A stretch of DNA of 64,000 nt from Christensenellaceae bacterium Phil1 (GTDB lineage Bacteria > Bacillota > Clostridia > Christensenellales > CAG-138). This document shows, one piece after another, positions 34,718-42,431 of the stretch. The notes below the pieces were generated by a model that did no database searches, was not told the origin of the DNA, and saw nothing but the letters and a program-made list of their open reading frames with translations. Numbering within the stretch: position 1 is the first letter of the stretch; each line of letters opens with the position of its first letter. A program made the position numbers and the translations under genes. The stretch lies in contig MSGS01000075.1 in assembly GCA_001940855.1 (NCBI GenBank), forward strand, positions 1 through 64,000, read 5' to 3'.

Positions 34718-36301
34718 TCAGTTGTTCTTCTGCGGCAGGGGGAGCTGATACTCCGTCTGAAGCGGCGTGCCCGCAACATAACCGGGCCACACATAGTAGC
34801 GCCGGGGATGCATACGGTAAACGGTGTTGGCTATTGGCTCGCGCTTCACCTCAACGCCGTTGAGCTTATAGGACTTGAAGGTATCGTATACATAGCCCGT
34901 CTTTGCCGCGTTTTTAAGCATCCAATACGGCGCGGTAAGGCCGGAATAGGTTATGTATTCATCCGCCGTCGGCTCTATGTCCGGCAGGCGCTCGCTAATC
35001 AGCTCAATTTCATCAAACCCGGCCTCCGCCGCAAAGGGCAGGCCGTATATTTCGCACCATATGCGCTTCTGCTCCTTATCTATCCAGGTGAACACATATA
35101 TGGGCGCTTCCGTATTGTTGCTCCACTTAAAGTCTATCGTGCCGGTGTTTATGGTTGCGTCAAGCCCGCCGGGAACATAGCTGAGCCTGCTTGAATGCGC
35201 CTGGCGATAGACTATATTATAGTCTCCCATAAGCACAGCCTCATACATGGTTGTGCTTACCTGGCATACGCCGCCGCCCGGCTGATCCTCCGTATTCGCG
35301 CCGCCCTCAATAACGGCGGGAGCAAGCTGCCAGCCGTATTTTTCATATCTGTCCCCAAGCAGCGTGTTGCAGGAAAGCACATCGCCCGGCTGCAGCACCG
35401 TGCCGTATATCATTCCGCAGGCCTTGGTCATGTTATGCACGCGCTCAGCGCGGCCGTAATGCCCCTTGGCATAGCTTGTGTAGGCGCTGGAGCGCATAAC
35501 AAGCGTTTCCTTTATGGTGGCTATGGTAACCTCCGGCTCTATTGCTTCGCTTTCGAATTCAACCGTGCCGAACTCCCTTGCTTCGGTGCGCGCGGTAAGC
35601 TCGTCAATAAGCTTCTGCTCGTTCACGCCGTGCCCGGGTATGCCCTCCACAAAGTCGAACCTAAGGTCCCTCAGGTCGGTTACGGTATCGTCGTCCGCCT
35701 TGCCTATGTTCACGGCGTCAAGCGCATCGGTAGCCTTGTTCATTTCAAGCTGCTTAACGCCAAACGTTGCGTCCACGGGCGCGGTGTTTACCTCCGCCGC
35801 TATGCCCGCCGCAAATTCGGTAAAATCGGGCGCGGCGATAGTGTATTCAATATCGAAGCTCCTGCCGTTTGCGGCTATGTCGCTAAGCTCCGCCTGCAAT
35901 TCTTCAAGCGTGCCTTCGCGGCCGAGCGCCATGGCCTCGTTAAGCTTTTCTTCCGTATTATAAGTGATCGTGAAAAAGCTTTTGTCTATCGTGTATGTAT
36001 GCTCGCCGTCGGTCACGGCGAAGCCCACGTCCTCCGTCAGCTTTTCTTCCGCCGCCTTCAGCGCATCCTTTGCCGCAGCCATGCCCATGCCGCTTACGTC
36101 CACGCCGCCCACGGTTATGCCCGCGTGAAACGTGCCGGAGTTGATTATGCTCTGCCGCTGTTCTTCTTCCCTATCCGCCTTTATTTTGAGCGCGATAAGC
36201 ACGCCGCCGAGCACCAGCGCCGCCGCAAGGAGCGACACGAGCACTATCGTAAGCATTTTGCGGGAGTTATTCTGCGGCTCTATGCCTGCGTTGTTTTCCA
36301 T
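34718..36301 (-). CDS. VanW family cell-wall protein
   Basis: Membrane-anchored extracellular protein of ~527 residues. One N-terminal helix (MLTIVLVSLLAAALVLGGVL, near 18-40) is followed by two peptidoglycan-binding-4-type segments (VGGVDVSGMGMAAAKDALKA and the region near 100-330). The C-terminal VanW domain has YTSYAKGHYGRAERVHNMTK, PGDVLSCNTLLGDRYEKYGW, GGGVCQVSTTMYEAVLMG and YVPGGLDATI. The VanW function is unknown; despite the name, no vancomycin-resistance genes are nearby. The start at 36301 is chosen for its AGAGGG site; the frame is open to 36367. Confidence 0.88.
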   Translation of the reverse strand: MENNAGIEPQNNSRKMLTIVLVSLLAAALVLGGVLIALKIKADREEEQRQSIINSGTFHAGITVGGVDVSGMGMAAAKDALKAAEEKLTEDVGFAVTDGEHTYTIDKSFFTITYNTEEKLNEAMALGREGTLEELQAELSDIAANGRSFDIEYTIAAPDFTEFAAGIAAEVNTAPVDATFGVKQLEMNKATDALDAVNIGKADDDTVTDLRDLRFDFVEGIPGHGVNEQKLIDELTARTEAREFGTVEFESEAIEPEVTIATIKETLVMRSSAYTSYAKGHYGRAERVHNMTKACGMIYGTVLQPGDVLSCNTLLGDRYEKYGWQLAPAVIEGGANTEDQPGGGVCQVSTTMYEAVLMGDYNIVYRQAHSSRLSYVPGGLDATINTGTIDFKWSNNTEAPIYVFTWIDKEQKRIWCEIYGLPFAAEAGFDEIELISERLPDIEPTADEYITYSGLTAPYWMLKNAAKTGYVYDTFKSYKLNGVEVKREPIANTVYRMHPRRYYVWPGYVAGTPLQTEYQLPLPQKNN

Positions 36302-36452
36302 ATTCCCTCTACCCCTGTAAACAGTATTTTTTTCATCAGCCGTATTTACTATTATATTTCCATTCACCCCTCATGTAAAGACAGGATTTCGCTTTATTAT
36401 GTAATATGCAACCTGATATTTATGGAAAATGAAAACGCATCACCTGAACCGC

Positions 36453-36481
36453 TTGATTATATTCGCGTTTCAAAGTATAAT
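36453..36481 (+). promoter_or_regulatory. Promoter of the pantothenate genes
   Basis: TTGATT (36453-36458) and TATAAT (36476-36481) with a 17-base spacer, 54 bases upstream of the transporter start codon. Confidence 0.7.
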
Positions 36482-36534
36482 CATGGCATCATTATGGGGT
36501 ATACCGCCCCGGTTAACAGAAAGGGGATTTTCCT

Positions 36535-37161
36535 ATGCACAACAGCAAAAAGGATTCTGTCCGATTCTTTATTCAATTCGCACTTTTGGCGGCTATAGAA
36601 GCCGTATTCTGCTTTACTCCGCTCGGCTCCCTGCCCGCGATAGGGCCTATAGTGGCAACGCTTGCGATGATACCGGTGATAATAACATCCATACTGCTCG
36701 GCACCAAGGCCGGTACGCTCATGGGCGCGATAACGGGCCTGTTCAGCTTTATAGTATGGACGTTCACTCCCCCCACACCCATAGCCGCGTTTGTATTTTC
36801 GCCGTTCTATACCCTTGGCGAATATCAGGGCAACTTTTTCAGCATAGTTATATGCTTCCTGCCGCGCATACTTGTGGGTACGGTATCGGGCGTGCTCTAT
36901 AACGCGCTTAGCAAGAGCATGAAGAACAATGTTATGGCAATGGTCATAGCGAGCGTTGTGGGCAGCCTTGTGAACACGTTCGGCGTGATGCTTGGCATAT
37001 GGGCATTCTTCGGCGACCAATACGCAAGCATAGCAGGCCAAGGCATATTGCTGATAATCGGCAGCACGGTACTGACCAACGGCATACCGGAGGCCATAGT
37101 TGCGGGCGTGCTTTGCCCCGCAATATGCAAGCCGGTGAAGAAATTCATACTGAAGGACTGA
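36535..37161 (+). CDS. ECF transporter substrate-binding (S) component, probable pantothenate transporter
   Basis: Membrane protein of 208 residues with about six helices, of the ECF S-component type: FFIQFALLAAIEAVFCFTPL, GPIVATLAMIPVIITSILLG, ISGLFSFIVWTFTPP-like AITGLFSFIVWTFTPP, and PRILVGTVSGVLYNAL. It would work with the general energising ECF module, which is not in this window. Pantothenate as substrate is inferred because the next gene, 12 bases downstream, is a type II pantothenate kinase; this pairing is known for PanT. AAAGGGG precedes the start. Confidence 0.82.
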   Translation: MHNSKKDSVRFFIQFALLAAIEAVFCFTPLGSLPAIGPIVATLAMIPVIITSILLGTKAGTLMGAITGLFSFIVWTFTPPTPIAAFVFSPFYTLGEYQGNFFSIVICFLPRILVGTVSGVLYNALSKSMKNNVMAMVIASVVGSLVNTFGVMLGIWAFFGDQYASIAGQGILLIIGSTVLTNGIPEAIVAGVLCPAICKPVKKFILKD

Positions 37162-37173
37162 CAGGAGAGCACC

Positions 37174-38007
37174 ATGGGCGTAGTGCTGGGCATAGACATA
37201 GGCGGCTCCACCACCAAGATTGCCGGTTTTCAGGAATCCGGCCAGCATATAGGCACGCTTAGGGTTGAAGCATCGGACAGGCTGACTTCCCTATACGGCG
37301 CGATAGGCAACTTTTTAAGCACGCGCGCAATATCACTAAACGACGTGGCCTGCTGCGTTATAACCGGCGTTGGCGCGGCGCTTGTGAACGGCGATATATA
37401 CGGCATACATACCGAGCGCATAGATGAATTCGTTGCCATAGGCAAGGGCGGCCTTGCGCTCAGCGGCAAGGAGGAGGCGCTTGTTGTAAGCCTTGGCACG
37501 GGCACGGCGTTCGTGCGGGCGGGGAGACTTGGCTGCGTGCATATAGGCGGCAGCGGCGTTGGCGGCGGAACGCTTGCGGGGTTATCCTTCCATGTGTTCC
37601 ACGAAAACGACCCTTCCGCAATGGAACGCCTTGCCAAAAAAGGCGATTTGAGCAAGGTTGATTTGATGATATCCGATATATGCACCAATGAGGTTGGCGC
37701 CCTGCCTTCGCACATTACGGCATCCAACTTCGGCAAAATAACCAGCGGCACGGAAAAAGAGGACATTGCGCTGGGGCTTTTGAACATGGTGTTCCAAACG
37801 ATAGGCATGCTGAGCGTGTTCGCGCTGAGGAACGACACGGTTAAGGACGTTGTGTTGACGGGCAGCCTTGCGAACATGAGCATAGCTTCGCAGGTGATGC
37901 GCGTGGTTGAGGAAATATCGGACGTTAAGTTCTTCATCCCCGAAAACGCAACCTTTGCAACCGCAATAGGCGCGGCGCTGCCGTTCGTGCGCAACGCAAG
38001 GATATAG
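37174..38007 (+). CDS. coaW: Type II pantothenate kinase
   Basis: ASKHA-fold kinase of 277 residues that phosphorylates pantothenate, the first step of CoA synthesis. The ATP-binding start is VLGIDIGGSTTKIAGFQ, then VVSLGTGTAFVRA, GGSGVGGGTLAGLS and LTGSLANMSIASQVM near the C-terminus. This is the eukaryote/Staphylococcus-like family rather than CoaA or CoaX. Co-transcribed with the transporter gene. CoA supply fits the CoA-thioester metabolism at the start of the window. Confidence 0.9.
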   Translation: MGVVLGIDIGGSTTKIAGFQESGQHIGTLRVEASDRLTSLYGAIGNFLSTRAISLNDVACCVITGVGAALVNGDIYGIHTERIDEFVAIGKGGLALSGKEEALVVSLGTGTAFVRAGRLGCVHIGGSGVGGGTLAGLSFHVFHENDPSAMERLAKKGDLSKVDLMISDICTNEVGALPSHITASNFGKITSGTEKEDIALGLLNMVFQTIGMLSVFALRNDTVKDVVLTGSLANMSIASQVMRVVEEISDVKFFIPENATFATAIGAALPFVRNARI

Positions 38008-38026
38008 GCACATATATAACAAAACA

Positions 38027-38056
38027 GCGTGCGGCAAAATGCTTCCGCACGCTTAT
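38027..38056. terminator. Bidirectional terminator between coaW and the helicase gene
   Basis: GCGTGCGG and CCGCACGC enclose a 10-base loop, with TTATTTTATG after it on the plus strand and TGTTTTG on the minus strand. It serves two convergent genes. Confidence 0.75.
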
Positions 38057-38069
38057 TTTATGCCCTGCT

Positions 38070-40226
38070 TTAACCCTCCTTAAGGCTGCCTGCGCGGAAG
38101 TTTATCCGGCGCGGAGTGGGCAGCGAATCAAAACGGATAACGTATGCCATGCGGCCGCGGTCTATATCCACCACCATGCCGCCGCCCATTATGTCATGCA
38201 TCACGCGCTGGCCTACCGTGAAGCGAAGCTCCTGCGTTTGGGCGGTAAGGCGGTTCTGTACTGATGATATGTAGCGCTCCGCCTCTGCCTTCAGGCTTTC
38301 GTTAAGCTCGCTGGTATAGTCCAAATACTGCCGGTCTATATCGAACACAAAGCGCGAAGGGTAGCGGAAGGAGCCGTCTATGCTCCTGCCCTCCGCATCG
38401 GAAAGAAACAGCCCCTTTTCGGCCCTTGTCACGGCAACGAACATAAGCCGCCGCTCCTCCTCCATGCCTTCAAAGCTGTCAGTCCGCTTGGAGGGGAACA
38501 CGCCTTCATCCAGCGCGCATATGAAAACATACGGGAATTCAAGCCCCTTTGCCGTATGCACGGTCATAAGCTTCACCGCGTCCGGGCTTGAGGCCGCGTC
38601 AAGATTGGTAAGCAGCGCAACATGGGCAATGAAATCCTCCATTGCGCTTTCCTCGCCGCAGCCCGTTTCGTATTCATACACGGCCTGCTTCAGCTCCGCC
38701 AAATTATCCAGCCTGTCCTGCGCGCCCTCTGTCCTGAGCGCGGCCTCGTACCCGCTTTCGTTAAGTATTGCGCTTAATGCTTCCGATGCGGGCATATTTT
38801 TGTATATCGCCGCAAAATGCTCAATAAGCTTTATAAACCGCTTTGCCTGCGTGCCGGCAAAAAGCGGCTCGTCCGCGTTCCTGTCCAGCGCTTCATAAAG
38901 CGAGCAGGCGTTCTTTTCCGCATACTCGGTCAAAAAGCGCATACGCCGCTGGCCTATGTTTCGCCTGGGCGTATTTACTATGCGCAGGAAGGAAAGATCG
39001 TCCTTATACACAACCATGCGCATATAGCTTAGCGCGTCCTTTATCTCCACCCTGTCGAAAAACTGCACGCCGCTGTATATCGTATACGGTATTTCGGCCT
39101 TCATCAGCCCTTCCTCTATCGTCCTTGCGGCGTAATGCGCGCGGTACAGCACGGCTATGTCCCCGTACGGCACGCCCGCTTCGTTCAGCCCCTTTATGCG
39201 CGCGGCTATTGTTTCGGCTTCGGTATCGGTGGTTTTGTTGTGGGTATACACGGGGCGCTCCCCCTGCGGCAGCATGGGAATAAGCTCCTTTTTCATGCGG
39301 ATGGTGTTTTTGTCTATCAGCGAATTTGCGGCGCTGAGTATCTCGGGCGTTGAACGATAGTTCTTCATCATCATTATGGTTTTAACATTGGGGAAGTTCC
39401 GTTCAAAGTCCAGCAGATATTTAACGTCCGCCCCGCGCCAGGTATATATTGTCTGGTCCGGGTCGCCAACTATGAAAAGGTTCTTATGATATGCGCACAG
39501 CGCCTGCATAAGCTCGTATTGCAGCGGGTCTATATCCTGAAACTCGTCTATCATTATGTATTCAAGCCGCTGCTGCCATTTCAGGCGTATTTCGTCCGAT
39601 TGGGAGAATATATACAGCGTGAACTTGATAAGGTCGTTATAATCAAGGCCGAAGCATTTCTTTTGCTGATAAAGATAGCCGTAGAATATTATGTCCTTGG
39701 CGGTTTCCGCTTCGTCGTATTTCTTCTTGAGCGTATCCAAGTCCATGGCTATAACGTCCAAATAATACTGCGGGCGGTTGACGCATTTTTCAATCTCTAT
39801 CATGTCCCGCGCCTTGGAAAACGTCATATCCCTGAGTGTTAAGCCGCGCTCCTCATATATTACGGCAAGCATTGAATCAATGTCCGAATTGTCCAGCACA
39901 AGGAAGCTTTTGGGGTACTGGACAAAATAGCTGTCCTCCTGCAATACGGATACGCAGAAGCCGTGGAACGTGCTTATAAAGCCGGTGTCGTTATCGCCGG
40001 TAAGGGCGCGTATGCGCCGCCGCATCTCGTTTGCGGATTTGTTGGTGAAGGTTACGCAAAGTATGTTTGAAGGCAGAATGCCCACCTCGTTCACAAGATA
40101 TGCAAACCTGTGCGCAAGGGCGCGGGTTTTGCCGCTGCCTGCGCCCGCCATAACGCGCACGAAGCCTTCCGTGGTGGTCACGGCCTCGCGCTGCTCTGTA
40201 TTCAGTCCGCTAAGTATATCGCTCAT
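38070..40226 (-). CDS. ATP-dependent 3'-5' DNA helicase, PcrA/UvrD family
   Basis: Superfamily 1A helicase of 718 residues: motif Q LNTEQREAVTT, Walker A MAGAGSGKTRALAHR near residue 30, Walker B MIDEFQDIDP, motif III FIVGDPDQTIYTWRGAD, motif V/VI LMTVHTAKGLEFPYVF and EERRLMFVAVTRAEKGL. The C-terminal region (FTVGQRVMHDIMGGGMVVDI) is a Tudor-like domain typical of PcrA, which binds RNA polymerase. Involved in repair and replication-fork clearance. It is a single gene facing coaW. Confidence 0.93.
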   Translation of the reverse strand: MSDILSGLNTEQREAVTTTEGFVRVMAGAGSGKTRALAHRFAYLVNEVGILPSNILCVTFTNKSANEMRRRIRALTGDNDTGFISTFHGFCVSVLQEDSYFVQYPKSFLVLDNSDIDSMLAVIYEERGLTLRDMTFSKARDMIEIEKCVNRPQYYLDVIAMDLDTLKKKYDEAETAKDIIFYGYLYQQKKCFGLDYNDLIKFTLYIFSQSDEIRLKWQQRLEYIMIDEFQDIDPLQYELMQALCAYHKNLFIVGDPDQTIYTWRGADVKYLLDFERNFPNVKTIMMMKNYRSTPEILSAANSLIDKNTIRMKKELIPMLPQGERPVYTHNKTTDTEAETIAARIKGLNEAGVPYGDIAVLYRAHYAARTIEEGLMKAEIPYTIYSGVQFFDRVEIKDALSYMRMVVYKDDLSFLRIVNTPRRNIGQRRMRFLTEYAEKNACSLYEALDRNADEPLFAGTQAKRFIKLIEHFAAIYKNMPASEALSAILNESGYEAALRTEGAQDRLDNLAELKQAVYEYETGCGEESAMEDFIAHVALLTNLDAASSPDAVKLMTVHTAKGLEFPYVFICALDEGVFPSKRTDSFEGMEEERRLMFVAVTRAEKGLFLSDAEGRSIDGSFRYPSRFVFDIDRQYLDYTSELNESLKAEAERYISSVQNRLTAQTQELRFTVGQRVMHDIMGGGMVVDIDRGRMAYVIRFDSLPTPRRINFRAGSLKEG

Positions 40227-40247
40227 ATTCCCCCCGTTGAATAAGCA

Positions 40248-40271
40248 CGGGGCGGCCGCGCGGTCGCCCCG
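40248..40271 (-). terminator. Terminator after the C39-like peptidase gene
   Basis: CGGGGCG and CGCCCCG form a GC-rich hairpin, but there is only a weak U-tract. Confidence 0.5.
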
Positions 40272-40300
40272 ATAGAGTTATTGTTTAAGCTTTGTACGGC

Positions 40301-42022
40301 TTATTTCTTCTTTTTGCCGACGATGATTATAACCGCCGCGGCAACTATAACGGCAGCAATTATGCCAACTATCGCGCCGGTGGACAATCCGCCCTCGGGC
40401 TCGGTCGCCGCGGGCTCGGCGGGAGCGGGTTCGGCTGTGGCTGCGGGGGCTTCGCTCTCGGCAGGCGCCTCGGTAGGCGCGGGAGCGGGAGTTTCCGTAA
40501 CCTCCGGCACAAGCTCAAGGCTTGCGGTATAGGTTGTGCCGTTGTTCGCCATTACGAATATGTGCATGGTTGCAGGCTTCTTCAGCCCGCCCAGTATAGC
40601 CGTGGGCTTAATGGCAAGGTTGCCGTTTTCGTTGCCCTTAACGGTGTAGCGGAAGGTATGGTTTGCGTCGCTGGTTTTTACGTTTTCGGGCATGGGCGCT
40701 TCGCTCACGTCCTCGCCCTCAAGGTAATAGGCTATTATGCCGCAGCCGTCGCTTTTCCATTTGGCGGAGGTGAAGTTTTTGCCTATCTGCACGGCCTCGC
40801 CGTTTGCCATAAGGGTATATTCGTTCTCCCCTGCGCTCACCAGCTCGCACTCAACGCGGTTGGGGTTGCAGGCGGATATGTTCTCTTCCTTGTCGTGTAT
40901 AATATATGCCACCTTGGCGCTCCATGCCGCGTCAAGCTGGTCCGCGCGGTAACGCCTCAGGCAGCCCGCGTCGCTTCCGGCGGCGGAGTCGCTGGAATAG
41001 AAGTAATCCACGCCGTCTATGGTTTCGTAACCGGTTATGGTTATAAGGTGGCCGGCCGTGTTGCCCGCAGCGCCGTTTTCAAGGTAAGGATACTGGCCGT
41101 TTGTGCCGGAGGAATACTTAACGCTTATGCCCACGCTGTAGCCGTGCGCAAGCTCCTGACGGACAATGTCAAGGTCGGCATACTGAATATAAACATCGTA
41201 GCCGTAGCTGCCCGCGGCAGCAACGCTGAAGGACCAGTTGCCGAAGCCGTCATAGTCGCTGTCGTAATCGATAAGGGCTATTTCCTCGGGCAGGGTATCC
41301 TCGCCGCGGTCGTTGAGCATGGTGCATATGGTGGTTGCGCTGCACATGGAGCCTGCAATGCTCTGCTCGCGCACCATCTGGGAATACGCGGGCGTATCAA
41401 GCAGCACCTTTTCGGGCAGCTCAACAGTCTCGCCATGGTAAACGGGGGTTATGTACTGCCCCTCAAGCGTGTTCTTATAGGTAACGCCAAGCTGCCTTAC
41501 CGTGGGGGACACGCCGTCGGCATTGGCATGGAGTGTCACCTTAAGCTGAATTTTGCTCGCGGTTTCGCCATCCTTGCCGGAAATGGTGAACGTATCCGTA
41601 TCCATATAGGCCAAATCGCACTCCCCGGACACGGAGCCGCGCTTTACGCTGTCGCTCCATTTGCCCCAGCTGAGCCATTCCGTCCAGCCCTTTTTCATGT
41701 CCACATACGCGCGGGCGGAAACCTCTATCCATGTACCCTTGGGGGTATCCGCTCCCCAGGAGGCCACCATGTATTCAAACGGGGCCGTGCCCAGCACAAC
41801 GCTTGTGTATGTGCCTTCGCTTTCGCCTTCCTTGAGCACTATCGCGCCGTTGCCTATGCTTTCATCGGTAACAACGTTTTCAAGCGTACCCGCGGCAAAA
41901 TCCTCCGCGGTGGTAAATACGGCCAAATTGCCCTCTATTTCCCTGTCCGCCTTTTCCGCCATTACCGGCACGCATATCAGCGCCATTATAAGCGCAAGCG
42001 TTATCGCGGCAAATCTTTTCAT
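40301..42022 (-). CDS. Secreted, membrane-anchored C39-like cysteine peptidase
   Basis: The 573-residue exported protein has a signal peptide (MKRFAAITLALIMALICVPVMA) and a ~200-residue N-terminal region of jelly-roll type. The papain-like C39_2 domain has the likely catalytic Cys in SIAGSMCSATTICTML, His in GHLITITGYE and Asp in FYSSDSAAG. A Pro/Ala/Glu-rich linker and one C-terminal helix followed by KKKK anchor it in the membrane. Substrate unknown; it may trim cell-surface proteins or peptides. It is monocistronic, with a clear promoter between it and the inverted-repeat element. Confidence 0.82.
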   Translation of the reverse strand: MKRFAAITLALIMALICVPVMAEKADREIEGNLAVFTTAEDFAAGTLENVVTDESIGNGAIVLKEGESEGTYTSVVLGTAPFEYMVASWGADTPKGTWIEVSARAYVDMKKGWTEWLSWGKWSDSVKRGSVSGECDLAYMDTDTFTISGKDGETASKIQLKVTLHANADGVSPTVRQLGVTYKNTLEGQYITPVYHGETVELPEKVLLDTPAYSQMVREQSIAGSMCSATTICTMLNDRGEDTLPEEIALIDYDSDYDGFGNWSFSVAAAGSYGYDVYIQYADLDIVRQELAHGYSVGISVKYSSGTNGQYPYLENGAAGNTAGHLITITGYETIDGVDYFYSSDSAAGSDAGCLRRYRADQLDAAWSAKVAYIIHDKEENISACNPNRVECELVSAGENEYTLMANGEAVQIGKNFTSAKWKSDGCGIIAYYLEGEDVSEAPMPENVKTSDANHTFRYTVKGNENGNLAIKPTAILGGLKKPATMHIFVMANNGTTYTASLELVPEVTETPAPAPTEAPAESEAPAATAEPAPAEPAATEPEGGLSTGAIVGIIAAVIVAAAVIIIVGKKKK

Positions 42023-42064
42023 TTTGCAATTATCCTCCTATTTGTCAGGATGTGAATACAATAT

Positions 42065-42093
42065 ATTTTATCACCTATCGCGCGTATAGGCAA
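42065..42093 (-). promoter_or_regulatory. Promoter of the C39-like peptidase gene
   Basis: TTGCCT (42088-42093) and TAAAAT (42065-42070) with a 17-base spacer on the minus strand. It ends a few bases from the outer edge of the left inverted repeat. Confidence 0.6.
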
Positions 42094-42132
42094 TAGGGGG
42101 AACTTAACTCCCTCTCCCCCCCTACACACTAT

Positions 42133-42216
42133 CGTCACTTGCGTCACTATCGTCGAAACAGGCTAAATGTCTGGCTTTTTTCTCCGACGCAGCTTCGACG
42201 ATGAAATTCTGCGTCG
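42133..42216 (+). repeat. Left 84-bp terminal inverted repeat
   Basis: Reverse complement of 43729-43812 with one mismatch in 84 positions. It contains internal symmetry (CGACGCAG ... CTGCGTCG) and, at its outer end, two direct copies of CACTATCGTC 18 bp apart (42127-42136, 42145-42154). Similarity to the other arm continues outward for ~30 bases in a degraded form. Confidence 0.95.
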
Positions 42217-42295
42217 CTCATTTGCTTCAATCAATCTAAAAATGGCTTGCACTCTTTCTGCCCAATTTTAAGATTATTTTGCCTTTATTTTGCAC

Positions 42296-42324
42296 TTGCC
42301 TTGCGCTTTTGGGCGGGTTATACT
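42296..42324 (+). promoter_or_regulatory. Putative promoter of the RepA-like gene
   Basis: TTGCCT (42296-42301) and TATACT (42319-42324) with a 17-base spacer, inside the element and upstream of a leader terminator. The interval 42023-42431 otherwise holds the peptidase promoter and the left repeat. Confidence 0.45.
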
Positions 42325-42350
42325 GTTTACGATGGAAAAATCGGCCATGC

Positions 42351-42385
42351 GCCTTCCCTTCACACCCGAAGGGAGGGCTTTTTTT
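42351..42385 (+). terminator. Leader terminator/attenuator upstream of the RepA-like gene
   Basis: CCTTCCCTTC and GAAGGGAGG form a hairpin (one bulge) followed by CTTTTTTT on the plus strand, between the putative promoter and the start codon. Transcription of the gene would have to pass it, so it may be an attenuator or a shield against read-through. Confidence 0.7.
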
Positions 42386-42431
42386 ATGCCCGTTTTCAGC
42401 CATCTATTTTTATTTTTGGGAGGAAATATCC

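Noticed and set aside
34718..36301. Vancomycin resistance locus suggested by the VanW protein
   Set aside because: There are no vanH/A/X/Y/S/R genes nearby. VanW-domain proteins are common in Clostridia without resistance.
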